Assembly: GCA_903921325.1 (NCBI GenBank)
Contig: CAIXPL010000016.1
Span: forward strand, 310,001-374,000
DNA length: 64,000 nt
Direction of reading: 5' to 3'
Source: an uncultured Pseudomonadota bacterium
GTDB lineage: Bacteria > Pseudomonadota > Gammaproteobacteria > Burkholderiales > SG8-39
Under the pieces are notes generated by a model, which was not told the DNA's origin, did no database searches, and was given only the letters and a program-made list of their open reading frames with translations. The position numbers were made by a program, and so were the translations under genes. Shown here piece after piece: positions 26,683-34,453 of this stretch (positions are counted from its first letter, which is position 1; the number at the start of each line of letters is the position of its first letter).

Positions 26683-27076
26683 AACCGATCCGCGTCAGCC
26701 GATTGCGTGCAGCGGCTGCCATCACATCGGCAATTACCTGGTAGCGCGTGTCCCGATCGGCCCGCAGATGCAGCTCAGGCTGCGGGTCGAGGCGACCCGT
26801 TGCAGCCATTCGCTTCAGCATCTCGGCATGCTCGATCATCTGCCCATTCCAGAATATCCGCCCATCGTGATCGATCGCCAGTTGCACATTGTCCGGTCGC
26901 GTCACCGTCGGATTGCTGCTTGCACGCGGCAGGTCGATTTTGACTGAATGGGTGAGGAGTGGCGCAGTGATGATAAAAATCACCAGCAACACCAGCATGA
27001 CGTCGATCAACGGAATCATGTTGATTTCCGACTGCGGGCGCGCATCGCTGGCGCGATTGAAGCTGCCAAAGGCCAT
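26654..27076 (-). CDS. exbD: ExbD biopolymer transport protein (140 aa)
   Basis: An ExbD/TolR family inner-membrane protein that couples proton flow to TonB. A short cytoplasmic N-terminus with P-Q-S-E-I-N-M-I-P-L-I-D-V-M-L-V-L-L (about 14-31) contains the membrane-embedded Asp of the proton path, followed by the rest of the single transmembrane helix and a periplasmic domain with L-A-I-D-H-D-G-R-I-F-W-N-G (about 68-80). Length is typical. It lies 2 bp after exbB and overlaps the following hydrolase gene. Confidence 0.93.
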   Translation of the reverse strand: MAFGSFNRASDARPQSEINMIPLIDVMLVLLVIFIITAPLLTHSVKIDLPRASSNPTVTRPDNVQLAIDHDGRIFWNGQMIEHAEMLKRMAATGRLDPQPELHLRADRDTRYQVIADVMAAAARNRLTRIGFVSDPSLEH

Positions 27077-27078
27077 GA

Positions 27079-27933
27079 TCAGGTTGCTCCGTGACCGGTT
27101 GCCGGCCGGGTGCCGGTCGCTGCGGGGGCGCCCGCGGCCCCTGCAGGTACCGCGGCCACCCCTGCGGGTGCTGCTGCCCGATCGGTCGGCGCGGCCGGTG
27201 TCGGTGGCCCACCACCCGGTTCCTGTGTGGCGCTCGAGCCAGCCTCCTCCAATCGGGCTCCGGTCGCTACAAACGCGAACAGGTCATAGGCAAAGGCATC
27301 CAGCCGGCTGAGCGTCACTCGATTGCTGCGTGTGATGGCGTTATAGGCGAGCACCGCAGGGATGGCCACCGCGAGGCCGAATGCGGTCATGATCAGCGCT
27401 TCGCCCACGGGTCCGGCCACTTTTTCAAGCGAACCCTGTCCGCTCATGCCAATGGCCACCAGCGCATGGTAGACGCCCCAAACAGTGCCGAACAGTCCGA
27501 CAAATGGCGCGGTGCTGCCTACCGAGGCGAGCAGGGTAAGCCCGGACTCGGCGCGGGCGGTTTCCACGTCCAACGCCTGGCGGATCGCGCGGGTCAGAAA
27601 CTCGCTCGCCGAGCCTGCGTCGCCCAGCCGCGCGGTGCCGTGCTGGTGATAGTGTTGCATCGCCGCGAGGGCCTGCGCAGTCACTGACGAAAAAGCGTCG
27701 GTGGCGCCCTGTCGTTGAATCTGTTCCTGCACTGCTGCAAGTGAAGGGGCATTCCAGAACATTGTCAAAAACCGCTCACCACGTGAACGCGCAGTGACGA
27801 TCTGAATCGCTTTCATGATGATGTAGTACCAACTGGCCACCGACATCAAGGCGAGTATGACGATGGCGGCACGACTGATCGTATCGGATTGGGATAAAAA
27901 ACTGGCAAGGCCCAGTGCTTGCGATTCATCCAT
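27079..27933 (-). CDS. exbB: ExbB/TolQ/MotA proton-channel protein (284 aa)
   Basis: The pentameric channel partner of ExbD. Three membrane segments are visible: about 20-40 (AIVILALMSVASWYYIIM), about 135-160, and about 175-200 (ALIMTAFGLAVAIPAVLAYN). The motif ASVGSTAPFVGLFGTVWGVYH with the family-typical T-A-P-x-x-G-L-F-G-T-V signature is near 132. The C-terminus is extended by about 50 residues of Pro/Ala/Gly-rich sequence, which is unusual. I prefer the ATG at 27933, with GAGGAC upstream and 5 bp after the tonB stop, to an in-frame upstream start inside tonB. The tonB-exbB-exbD order implies one operon. Confidence 0.92.
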   Translation of the reverse strand: MDESQALGLASFLSQSDTISRAAIVILALMSVASWYYIIMKAIQIVTARSRGERFLTMFWNAPSLAAVQEQIQRQGATDAFSSVTAQALAAMQHYHQHGTARLGDAGSASEFLTRAIRQALDVETARAESGLTLLASVGSTAPFVGLFGTVWGVYHALVAIGMSGQGSLEKVAGPVGEALIMTAFGLAVAIPAVLAYNAITRSNRVTLSRLDAFAYDLFAFVATGARLEEAGSSATQEPGGGPPTPAAPTDRAAAPAGVAAVPAGAAGAPAATGTRPATGHGAT

Positions 27934-27938
27934 GATGA

Positions 27939-28619
27939 TTAGTCCTCGAGGTGAAAATCGATTGGAACGATGACCCACGCAGCCACGGGCTTGTCGCCCT
28001 GGCGAGCCGGGGTAAATTTCCAGCGCCGCACGGCTTGCAGTGCGGCCTGATCCAGACGCGGGTGACCACTGCTTTGCTGTACATCCACCTGGTCGGGGTG
28101 GCCGTCGGCGCCCACGTGCACGTGCAGCAGCACCCGACCGGTTTCCTGCGCGCGTTGCGAGGCGCGCGGATAGACCGGCGGCGGATTGTCGAGGTATGCC
28201 GCGCTGAACCCCGGGGGCACGATCGGTGGCGGTGCGGGTGGTGGCGTGGCTGTTACGACCGCTGCGGGGGCGGGGCCGATCGGGGGCAGCACCACCGGCG
28301 GGAGCGTCGCTGTAACCGCTGGCCCGGGTGCGTCGGCGGGGGCACTGATCACAGGTGCCGGTTCGGCGCGCGGCGCCACCGCAGGTTGTGGCTGTACCAC
28401 TGGACGTGGCGCAGGGGGGGGAGGCGGTGGCGGTGGCGGGGGGGGCTTCAGGGTCGGGGGCGGCAGAATGTCCACCATCATCGGCACGGTGGCCACGAGC
28501 GCTTCACGCACCGCGGCTTGCTGCAGGAGCCACCAGAATCCAATGCCGTGCGCAGTGACGATGAAGGCGAGCGCTGCCCCTTGTTGCCAACGGCTGCTTC
28601 GCTGTGGGCGCGGGCGCAT
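27939..28619 (-). CDS. tonB: TonB energy transducer (226 aa)
   Basis: One N-terminal transmembrane helix (about 12-32, ALAFIVTAHGIGFWWLL), then a long proline-rich periplasmic spacer including a run of about a dozen prolines, then the TonB C-terminal domain. That domain has P-P-V-Y-P-R-A-S-Q-R-A-Q-E-T-G (about 143) and L-D-Q-A-A-L-Q-A-V-R-R-W-K-F-T-P (about 185). It spans the periplasm to contact the TonB boxes of outer-membrane receptors such as the one at 12885. The start is uncertain: an upstream in-frame TTG at 28724 would add 35 residues. A 20-codon reading frame (28681-28619) ends on the ATG used here. The poly-proline region explains the very G-rich plus strand near 28410-28450. Confidence 0.9.
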   Translation of the reverse strand: MRPRPQRSSRWQQGAALAFIVTAHGIGFWWLLQQAAVREALVATVPMMVDILPPPTLKPPPPPPPPPPPAPRPVVQPQPAVAPRAEPAPVISAPADAPGPAVTATLPPVVLPPIGPAPAAVVTATPPPAPPPIVPPGFSAAYLDNPPPVYPRASQRAQETGRVLLHVHVGADGHPDQVDVQQSSGHPRLDQAALQAVRRWKFTPARQGDKPVAAWVIVPIDFHLED

Positions 28620-28753
28620 CAGAACGTTTCGTGTACGGCCGGTGTGCCGTATGCGGCGCACCGCGATAGCGATGGTGCCATGGTAATCACCTTGAACAAC
28701 TGGACGCAGACACTGGGGGAGCAAGCCTGTTGATGGCCGCTCCGGGTTTTGTA

Positions 28754-29173
28754 TCAGGCAGTCAGTGCTCGGGCAGGTGGGTCATGGCCGCGACGACGCG
28801 GGGCATCAATGGGCTGGTTGTGCGCGATCGATCGATCCGGCAATGAGCGTGCGTGCTCGCCACCGAGTCGTGCAACGATGGGCAGACTGATTGCCGCTGC
28901 CAGCTCGGCGCAGACCACGCAGGCTTCGCATCCGGTGAGTACGCGCTTCTCACCGCCGTGCATCTGCATCGCCGGAGTACCGGTCTTGCCGAGGTGAGTG
29001 AATTCATGCGCAAGGGCGACTGACTGTGCACTGAGCAGGCACAGCGGCAGCAGCAACGCGACCACGGCGCGCTGCACGCGAGGCAACAGGGCTCTGCACG
29101 CCCGCAGCGCAAAGCGGGCAGGTGATCGATCGGAGCGACAGGGACGGGTTGCGCTGTTCACCGCGCGGATCAT
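28754..29173 (-). CDS. Small exported Cys/His-rich protein, DUF2946-like (139 aa)
   Basis: I recognise only a family resemblance. An arginine-rich N-terminus is followed by a hydrophobic segment L-L-L-P-L-C-L-L-S-A-Q-S-V-A-L-A-H-E (about 47-65), then H-x-x-x-L-G and a C-x-x-C-x-x-C cluster in L-T-G-C-E-A-C-V-V-C-A-E-L (about 87-100), then a basic Pro-rich tail. DUF2946-type proteins share the A-L-A-H-E and C-x-x-C features and often sit beside TonB-dependent metal uptake genes; their role is unknown, possibly metal related. It lies 135 bp upstream of tonB on the same strand and is divergent from mnmC. The start at 29173 is a choice; the frame is open further upstream. Confidence 0.55.
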   Translation of the reverse strand: MIRAVNSATRPCRSDRSPARFALRACRALLPRVQRAVVALLLPLCLLSAQSVALAHEFTHLGKTGTPAMQMHGGEKRVLTGCEACVVCAELAAAISLPIVARLGGEHARSLPDRSIAHNQPIDAPRRRGHDPPARALTA

Positions 29174-29245
29174 ACCGCAAGGCCATGAATCCGCTGTACG
29201 GCCGGGCACATTGACTCGGGCAGGCTGACGCGCGAGACTCGCCAG

Positions 29246-31237
29246 GTGCATCCCCTGGGCCCCATCGCTGCGACTTCGCTTGCCTTCGATTCCGATGGCA
29301 CGCCGTATTCCGAGCACTATGGCGACGTGTATCACAGCCGCGCCGGCGGCACAGGTCAGGCGCGCACGGTGTTTTTGGCCGGCAACCGGCTTCCAGAGCG
29401 CTGGGGTGGTGCGACCGGTTTCACCCTCCTGGAGACCGGTTTTGGGTTGGGCACCAATTTTTTGACGACGTGGGCGGCGTGGCGCGACGATCCGCGGCGG
29501 CCACAACGGCTCGATTACGTGTCAATCGAACGCAGCCCCTTTGTTGCCGCCGATCTGTTGCGCTGGCACGCCGCGGGTGGTGAACATCACGACCTGGCGC
29601 GCGAATTGGCCGCGCGCTGGCCCGCGCCGATTGCCGGCGTTCACCGTATGGAATTCGAGCACGGCGCCGTCGTGCTGACCCTTGTCCTGGGCGAATTCGC
29701 ACGCGCGCTGGCGCAATTGCGCTGTGCGGTTGACGCTTTTTTTCTTGACGGATTTGCGCCCTCGCGTAATCCCGACGCCTGGTCGCACGGCGTGTTTCGC
29801 GGGCTTGCCCGGCTGGCAGCGCCGGGCGCCACGGTGGCGAGCTATACCACTGCGCGTACTGTCGTGGCGGGACTCCAAGCGGTCGGATTCCAGGTGCAAA
29901 AGGCGCCTGGATTTTCTGGCAAGCGCGAACGCCTGATCGGGCAGTTTGCACCGCGCTATATCGTGCGTCGGCACGACCCGCCGGCGCGTGCGCCGTGGCC
30001 GGCACGTAGCGCACTGGTCATTGGGGCCGGTATTGCCGGGCAGGCGGTCGGTGAGCGCCTGGCGGCGCGCGGTTGGCAGGTGAGCCTGATCGATCAGTCC
30101 GATCAGTCGAACGGTTCGCTGCGTCGACTGCCCGCGGGTGCGATTTACCCGCTCATCGCGCGTGATGAGAGCCATCTGGCACGGCTCACGCGTGCTGGCT
30201 TCCTTTGGCAGACCGCCGGCGGTGCTCGGCACAGCCAAAGTGACCTCGGTTCGGGTGGTGGTGCCGATCAGAGTCGTTCTGACCCGGGGGGGCGATACCA
30301 CCCGAGCGCCATCGGCTCGGGCTATCGCGCGTGTGGCTATGTGGATCTCGCCACCGATGAGCGCGCTGCCGAACGCGCTGCCGACACGCTGCGCGTGCTC
30401 GGCTTGCCAGCGGAGTTTGCACAGGCACTCGATGCCACTGCGGCAAGCGAAACAGCAGGATTGAGGGTGACCCTCGGCGGCACCTACTTCCCTCAGGGCG
30501 GCCTGGTCGTCCCCGGGCACTGGCCGCTCGCGCGGGCCGTGCGAGCGGTTGATCGGCTGGTACGTCGTGATGACCAATGGCTGGCTCTGGATGCGCACGG
30601 TGCGCAGATCGCAGCGGCAAGTGTGGCCGTTGTTGCCACCGGCGCCGGGTCGTATGACCGGCCGCTGCATATTGACGGGCACGGACCGCTCGATCTGCCG
30701 TGTGCCCCTGTACGCGGACAACTGAGTGGGCTCGATGCGCAGCACTGGAGCGGCCCGCGCTGCGTGCTGGGCGGCGCGGCCTTGTGCATGCCAGCCATTG
30801 ACTCGCGGGTGTGGATCGGCGCGAGTTATTCCCGCGAGAACCGGACGCTGGAACCGCTGGCCGATGATGATGCGGCCAATCTGGCACGCCTTGCGCGCCT
30901 GGTACCCGGGCTCAAGTTGGATCGCGCGATGATCCGCGCGCACTATGTCGGACTGCGCGCGGTGGCCGCGGACCGGATGCCGTTGGTGGGCGCGTGGCCC
31001 GCCACCGGTGCGGGCGACTGGCGCTCGGCGCACTTACCGGATTTGCCGCGCACGCCGGGGCTGTATATCTGCAGTGCCATGGGTTCGCGCGGCCTCACCT
31101 GGGCGGGCATTGCTGCCGAGACGCTGGCCAGTCTTATCGAGGGCGAACCGGTGCCGATCGAGGCCGATCTTCTCGATGCGATCGACCCGGCTCGCTTCGC
31201 GCTGGCGCGGTTGCGCCGACAACCCGGTGGCAGCTAG
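29246..31237 (+). CDS. mnmC: MnmC bifunctional tRNA mnm5s2U biosynthesis enzyme (663 aa)
   Basis: Two fused domains modify U34 of tRNAs in the cytoplasm. The N-terminal SAM-dependent methyltransferase (about 1-235) has LLETGFGLGTNFL (about 60) and DAFFLDGFAPSRNPDAW (about 164). The C-terminal FAD-dependent oxidoreductase (about 250-660) begins SALVIGAGIAGQAVGERLA and ends with G-S-R-G-L-T-W-A. The oxidoreductase converts the cmnm5 intermediate to nm5, and the methyltransferase then makes mnm5. The start is GTG at 29246. A Gly/Ser/Asp-rich segment around residues 325-355 looks longer than the corresponding loop in MnmC proteins I know. It is divergent from the small exported protein and 178 bp upstream of ccmA. 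Confidence 0.93.
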   Translation: MHPLGPIAATSLAFDSDGTPYSEHYGDVYHSRAGGTGQARTVFLAGNRLPERWGGATGFTLLETGFGLGTNFLTTWAAWRDDPRRPQRLDYVSIERSPFVAADLLRWHAAGGEHHDLARELAARWPAPIAGVHRMEFEHGAVVLTLVLGEFARALAQLRCAVDAFFLDGFAPSRNPDAWSHGVFRGLARLAAPGATVASYTTARTVVAGLQAVGFQVQKAPGFSGKRERLIGQFAPRYIVRRHDPPARAPWPARSALVIGAGIAGQAVGERLAARGWQVSLIDQSDQSNGSLRRLPAGAIYPLIARDESHLARLTRAGFLWQTAGGARHSQSDLGSGGGADQSRSDPGGRYHPSAIGSGYRACGYVDLATDERAAERAADTLRVLGLPAEFAQALDATAASETAGLRVTLGGTYFPQGGLVVPGHWPLARAVRAVDRLVRRDDQWLALDAHGAQIAAASVAVVATGAGSYDRPLHIDGHGPLDLPCAPVRGQLSGLDAQHWSGPRCVLGGAALCMPAIDSRVWIGASYSRENRTLEPLADDDAANLARLARLVPGLKLDRAMIRAHYVGLRAVAADRMPLVGAWPATGAGDWRSAHLPDLPRTPGLYICSAMGSRGLTWAGIAAETLASLIEGEPVPIEADLLDAIDPARFALARLRRQPGGS

Positions 31238-31415
31238 CGCGTTGCAGCTTTCAAGTGGCACTTGATCTGTCCCAGTTGATCGATGGCAGTTGATCGGTGG
31301 AAGGCAAAGGGTGGCGGCCATTCGAGTGGTGGCCAACGAGATGGGCTATCCTAAGCGCCCCCGCCAGAGGCCAACCGCGCCCCTGGCTGATCATTGGACC
31401 ACTAGCTAGCCCTTT

Positions 31416-32081
31416 ATGCTCATTGCTCGCGGCCTGTCGTGTGCTCGCGGTGATCGGGTGCTGTTTCGCGCACTGGATCTGACCGTGCCGGAGGCATCCC
31501 TCACCCAAGTGCAGGGCCGTAATGGTACGGGCAAGACCAGTCTGCTGCGGATGCTGGTGGGTCTTGCCGCGCCGCGCGAGGGTGTTCTATCCTGGCGTGG
31601 ACATCCGGTGAGCGGTGCCGCGCACAGCGCGCCTGATCCGCTTGCGGTCGAGCAATTTCGTCGCGATACGCTCTATCTGGCGCATGCCAATGGCATCAAG
31701 CAGGATCTCGATGCGGCTGAGAATCTGCGCTTTGCCTGCCATATGGGCGGTGAGTACCCGCGGACCGATGAGGTGCAGGGGGCGCTGGATCGTTGCGGTA
31801 TCGGTGAGCGCGCCCGGGTGCCGGTTGCTCGTCTCTCTCATGGTCAGCAGCGCCGAGTGGCACTGGCGCGGCTTGCGCTCTCGCGCAAGGCGCTGTGGGT
31901 TCTCGATGAACCCTTTGTCGCGCTTGATTCGCTGGCCCTGGCCATGTTGTGCGCATTGCTTGCCGAGCACCTGCGACGCGGCGGCATTGTCCTTCTTACC
32001 ACCCATCAGGCTGTTGAATTGGGGGGCATCACCCCGCAAAGCGTCGATCTGGATGATCCACGTTATCAGGTGGCACGATGA
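31416..32081 (+). CDS. ccmA: CcmA, heme exporter ATP-binding protein (221 aa)
   Basis: The ABC ATPase of the CcmABCD complex that releases holo-CcmE during cytochrome c maturation. Walker A is G-R-N-G-T-G-K-T-S-L (about 34-43), the signature L-S-H-G-Q-Q-R-R (about 139) and Walker B L-W-V-L-D-E-P (about 160); S-H-G-Q-Q in place of S-G-G-Q is a usual CcmA variant. Length is typical. It is the first gene of the ccm operon. The stop overlaps by 4 bp (ATGA) the ATG of a 13-codon mini-ORF that leads into ccmB. Confidence 0.95.
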   Translation: MLIARGLSCARGDRVLFRALDLTVPEASLTQVQGRNGTGKTSLLRMLVGLAAPREGVLSWRGHPVSGAAHSAPDPLAVEQFRRDTLYLAHANGIKQDLDAAENLRFACHMGGEYPRTDEVQGALDRCGIGERARVPVARLSHGQQRRVALARLALSRKALWVLDEPFVALDSLALAMLCALLAEHLRRGGIVLLTTHQAVELGGITPQSVDLDDPRYQVAR

Positions 32082-32119
32082 GCCCGGTGCTCGCGCTGCC
32101 AATCGAGGGGAGGCGATGA
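32078..32119 (+). other. Mini-ORF 1 (13 codons), coupled to ccmA stop
   Basis: It reads MSPVLALPIEGRR and stops at TGA. Its ATG overlaps the ccmA stop as ATGA (32078-32081), and its stop overlaps the next mini-ORF start as ATGA (32116-32119). The first 21 bases match the start of ccmB at about 18 positions, so it looks like a degenerate copy of the ccmB 5' end. Whether it is translated is unknown. Confidence 0.4.
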
Positions 32120-32157
32120 GCCTGTTGCGCGCCTTGCTGCGTGAGGTGTCACCATGA
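32116..32157 (+). other. Mini-ORF 2 (13 codons), coupled to ccmB start
   Basis: It reads MSLLRALLREVSP and ends at TGA. A strong GAGGGGAGG precedes its ATG by 2-3 bases. Its stop overlaps the ccmB ATG as ATGA (32154-32157). It starts exactly 38 bp after mini-ORF 1 and 38 bp before ccmB, and matches the ccmB start at 19 of 26 bases. It may be a decayed duplicate of the ccmB start or a coupling device. Confidence 0.4.
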
Positions 32158-32819
32158 GTCCGGTGATCGCGTTGCTGCGGCGTGATCTGCTGCTCGCGTG
32201 GCGGCGCAAGTCCGACGCCACCACGGCACTGGGTTTTTTTGTGATCGTGGCCAGTCTTTTTCCGCTCGCGGTCGGGGCCGATGCGACGCTGCTGCGCGCG
32301 ATCGGTCCAGGGGTGATCTGGGTCGGTGCCTTGCTTGCAACCTTGCTTGGGCTACCCAGACTGTTTGCTGCCGACCAGGACGACGGCACACTGGAACAAA
32401 TGCTCCTTGCCCCACAGGCACTGCCCGTGATGGTGATGGCCAAGATTGCCGCGCACTGGATCGTCTGTGGTTTGCCCTTATGTCTGGTGGCTCCGGTGCT
32501 TGGCTTGCAGTATGGCCTGCCCACTGATGCGCTGCTCGTCCTGGTCGCCGGTCTGTTACTCGGCACGCCGATCGTCTGTCTGCTGGCCGCCATAGGCGCG
32601 GCGCTCACCCTGGGCCTGCGCGGCGGCGGTGTACTGGTGTCCGTGGTGGTATTGCCGCTCGATGTGCCAGTGCTCATTCTGGGTGCCGGTGCAGTCGATG
32701 CCACGCTCAATGGCCTTGGCGCGCAAGCGCACCTGTCACTGCTGGGCGCTCTGCTGATTGTGTTTTTGCTCGCAACGCCCTGGGTGGTAGCCTTCGCCTT
32801 GCGCATCGCTTCGGACTGA
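32154..32819 (+). CDS. ccmB: CcmB, heme exporter membrane subunit (221 aa)
   Basis: An inner-membrane permease-like subunit of CcmABCD with about six hydrophobic helices (first at about 24-45, LGFFVIVASLFPLAVG). The conserved CcmB features are L-L-R-R-D-L-L-L-A-W-R-R near the N-terminus, F-A-A-D-Q-D-D-G-T-L-E-Q-M-L-L-A-type sequence (about 67-82) and the loop P-L-D-V-P-V-L-I (about 167). Length is typical. The start at 32154 overlaps the stop of a 13-codon mini-ORF. ccmC follows 11 bp downstream. Confidence 0.95.
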   Translation: MSPVIALLRRDLLLAWRRKSDATTALGFFVIVASLFPLAVGADATLLRAIGPGVIWVGALLATLLGLPRLFAADQDDGTLEQMLLAPQALPVMVMAKIAAHWIVCGLPLCLVAPVLGLQYGLPTDALLVLVAGLLLGTPIVCLLAAIGAALTLGLRGGGVLVSVVVLPLDVPVLILGAGAVDATLNGLGAQAHLSLLGALLIVFLLATPWVVAFALRIASD

Positions 32820-32830
32820 CCACGACCTCC

Positions 32831-33571
32831 ATGAGCCGACCTTCGCTATTTCGTTACGCCTCCCCGGCAGTGTTCTACCCGCTGGCGGGCCGCTTGTGGC
32901 CCTGGTTCGCGGTGCTTGCCGCAGGGCTCGCAATGGCCGGCCTGTGGATCGGTCTGCTGGTGGCGCCCACCGATGCGCAGCAGGGCGATGCCTATCGCAT
33001 CATTTTCATTCACGTCCCGGCCGCCTGGATGTCGATGTTGATTTATCTGGTGATGGCGGGCTATGCCGCACTCAGTCTGATATTCAATACACGGCTCTCA
33101 GCCATGATGATGCGCGCTCTGGCGCCCACAGGGGCCTTGTTCACCGTGGTTGCCCTGTGGACCGGTGCGCTGTGGGGTCGGCCGACCTGGGGCGCCTGGT
33201 GGGTATGGGATGCGCGCCTCACATCAGAATTGATTTTACTGTTTCTGTATTTGGGGTTCATCGCGCTGCAGGCGGCCATTGATGACCCGCGTCGCGCCGA
33301 CCGCGCCGGTGCGCTGGTCGCACTGGTCGGTGCGGTGAATGTTCCCATCATCTATTTTTCGGTCACCTGGTGGAACACCCTTCATCAGGGCGCATCGATC
33401 AGCCTCACCCGGGCACCGACCATGGCCCACGAAATGATCACCGCCATGCTGCTGGTCACGTTCGCTGCCTGGTCGTATGCCGTCGCAATCGCCCTGTTTC
33501 GCGTGCGCCTCATCATTCGGGACCGTGAACAGCAGGCTGCCTGGATGCAGGAGTCATCGGAGGGGCGTTGA
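32831..33571 (+). CDS. ccmC: CcmC, heme handling protein (246 aa)
   Basis: A six-helix inner-membrane protein that presents heme to CcmE. The tryptophan-rich periplasmic signature W-G-R-P-T-W-G-A-W-W-V-W-D-A-R-L-T-S (about 116-133) is intact, and flanking His ligands are expected at H-V-P-A-A-W-M (about 60) and W-W-N-T-L-H-Q-G (about 180). Length is typical. It lies between ccmB (11 bp) and ccmD, but a gap of about 230 bp with simple repeats separates it from ccmD, which is unusual in this operon. Confidence 0.95.
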   Translation: MSRPSLFRYASPAVFYPLAGRLWPWFAVLAAGLAMAGLWIGLLVAPTDAQQGDAYRIIFIHVPAAWMSMLIYLVMAGYAALSLIFNTRLSAMMMRALAPTGALFTVVALWTGALWGRPTWGAWWVWDARLTSELILLFLYLGFIALQAAIDDPRRADRAGALVALVGAVNVPIIYFSVTWWNTLHQGASISLTRAPTMAHEMITAMLLVTFAAWSYAVAIALFRVRLIIRDREQQAAWMQESSEGR

Positions 33572-33699
33572 CGGCGGACCGCGGCATTTGAGTGCGCGTG
33601 CTCCTCGCGTCGCATGAGGCATTCACCGGCTTCAAGTAAGATGCACGGGTTGCCTTCGGTCATCTATTGCGGCCATCTGGGTGAGCGGCGGGCAGTTGG

Positions 33700-33787
33700 C
33701 AGGTCGCAGGTCGCAGGTAACGGGCAACAGGTAACGGGCAACAGGCAACAGGCAACAGGTAGTGGTAGTGGTAGTGGTAGCAGGTCA
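33700..33787 (+). repeat. Simple-repeat tract between ccmC and ccmD
   Basis: Consecutive short repeats: GCAGGTC-type copies, then alternating CAGGTAACGGGCAA and CAGGCAA-type copies, then about four TAGTGG hexamer-like units. The tract is intergenic, ending about 16 bp before the ccmD start. Such tracts can change length by slippage and could alter spacing or translation of ccmD-I. No CRISPR-like repeat/spacer pattern is present. Confidence 0.7.
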
Positions 33788-33803
33788 GCAAGGAATTGTT
33801 GCA

Positions 33804-33983
33804 ATGGTATGGAACAGTGTGAGTGAATTCGTCGCGATGGGTGGCTATGGCGTCTATGTCTGGGGCGCCTATGCTGTCACGGCCGTTTTGCTCCTGATTG
33901 AGGTGCTGCAGTTGCGCTCACACCGCCGCGCACTGGACGCTGATCGGCCGGCCGGGGCGCCGCGTTTGCCTCCCGCGCGATGA
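33804..33983 (+). CDS. ccmD: CcmD, small membrane subunit of heme exporter (59 aa)
   Basis: A short single-helix protein. [16 protein letters not shown] (about 7-22) is the recognisable CcmD signature, followed by the membrane helix and a basic cytoplasmic tail. It stabilises CcmC and helps release holo-CcmE. I chose the ATG at 33804; the frame is open upstream through the repeat tract but gives only low-complexity Val residues. The stop overlaps the ccmE start by 4 bp. Confidence 0.9.
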   Translation: MVWNSVSEFVAMGGYGVYVWGAYAVTAVLLLIEVLQLRSHRRALDADRPAGAPRLPPAR

Positions 33984-34453
33984 AGCCACGTCATCGGCGT
34001 CTGGCCTGGGTGGCAGGCGGTCTCATTGCCTTGTCGGTCGCTGCCGCTTTGGTCTTGAATGCGTTCAATCGCAATCTGGTGTTCTTTTTCACCCCGAGTC
34101 AGGTCATTGCCAAGGAAGCACCCATCGCACACACCTTTCGCATTGGCGGCATGGTGCTTGAGAACAGTCTGCACCGCGACGGTACCCAGGTGCGATTCGT
34201 GGTCACCGACAAGGTCCATGAGGTGACCGTTCAGTACACCGGCATCCTGCCCGATCTGTTCAAGGAAGGCCGCGGCGTGGTTGCACAAGGTCGCCTGGCT
34301 GACGATGGTGTGTTCCGCGCCGACCAGGTGCTTGCCAAGCATGACGAGAATTACATGCCACCGGAGGCGGCCGAAGCACTCAAGAAAGGCGCTGCAGTCA
34401 ATGATCGCATGTCGCGGTCACTGGTCGATCCGGGCACGGTGACGCGGCCATGA
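33980..34453 (+). CDS. ccmE: CcmE, periplasmic heme chaperone (157 aa)
   Basis: A membrane-anchored heme chaperone with an N-terminal hydrophobic anchor (about 8-30) and a beta-barrel OB domain. The conserved Q-V-I-A-K-E-A-P element is near 45, [13 protein letters not shown] near 80 and the heme-binding motif L-A-K-H-D-E-N-Y near 118-125, in which the His binds heme covalently. Length is typical. It overlaps ccmD and ccmF by 4 bp each, so translation is probably coupled. Confidence 0.96.
   Translation: MKPRHRRLAWVAGGLIALSVAAALVLNAFNRNLVFFFTPSQVIAKEAPIAHTFRIGGMVLENSLHRDGTQVRFVVTDKVHEVTVQYTGILPDLFKEGRGVVAQGRLADDGVFRADQVLAKHDENYMPPEAAEALKKGAAVNDRMSRSLVDPGTVTRP

Noticed and set aside
27951-28733. 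Long Gly/Arg-rich plus-strand frames opposite tonB
   Set aside because: They are the antisense of the TonB proline-rich spacer.
29522-31033. A 500-codon minus-strand frame across mnmC
   Set aside because: It is the antisense of a well-supported MnmC protein and has no family similarity.
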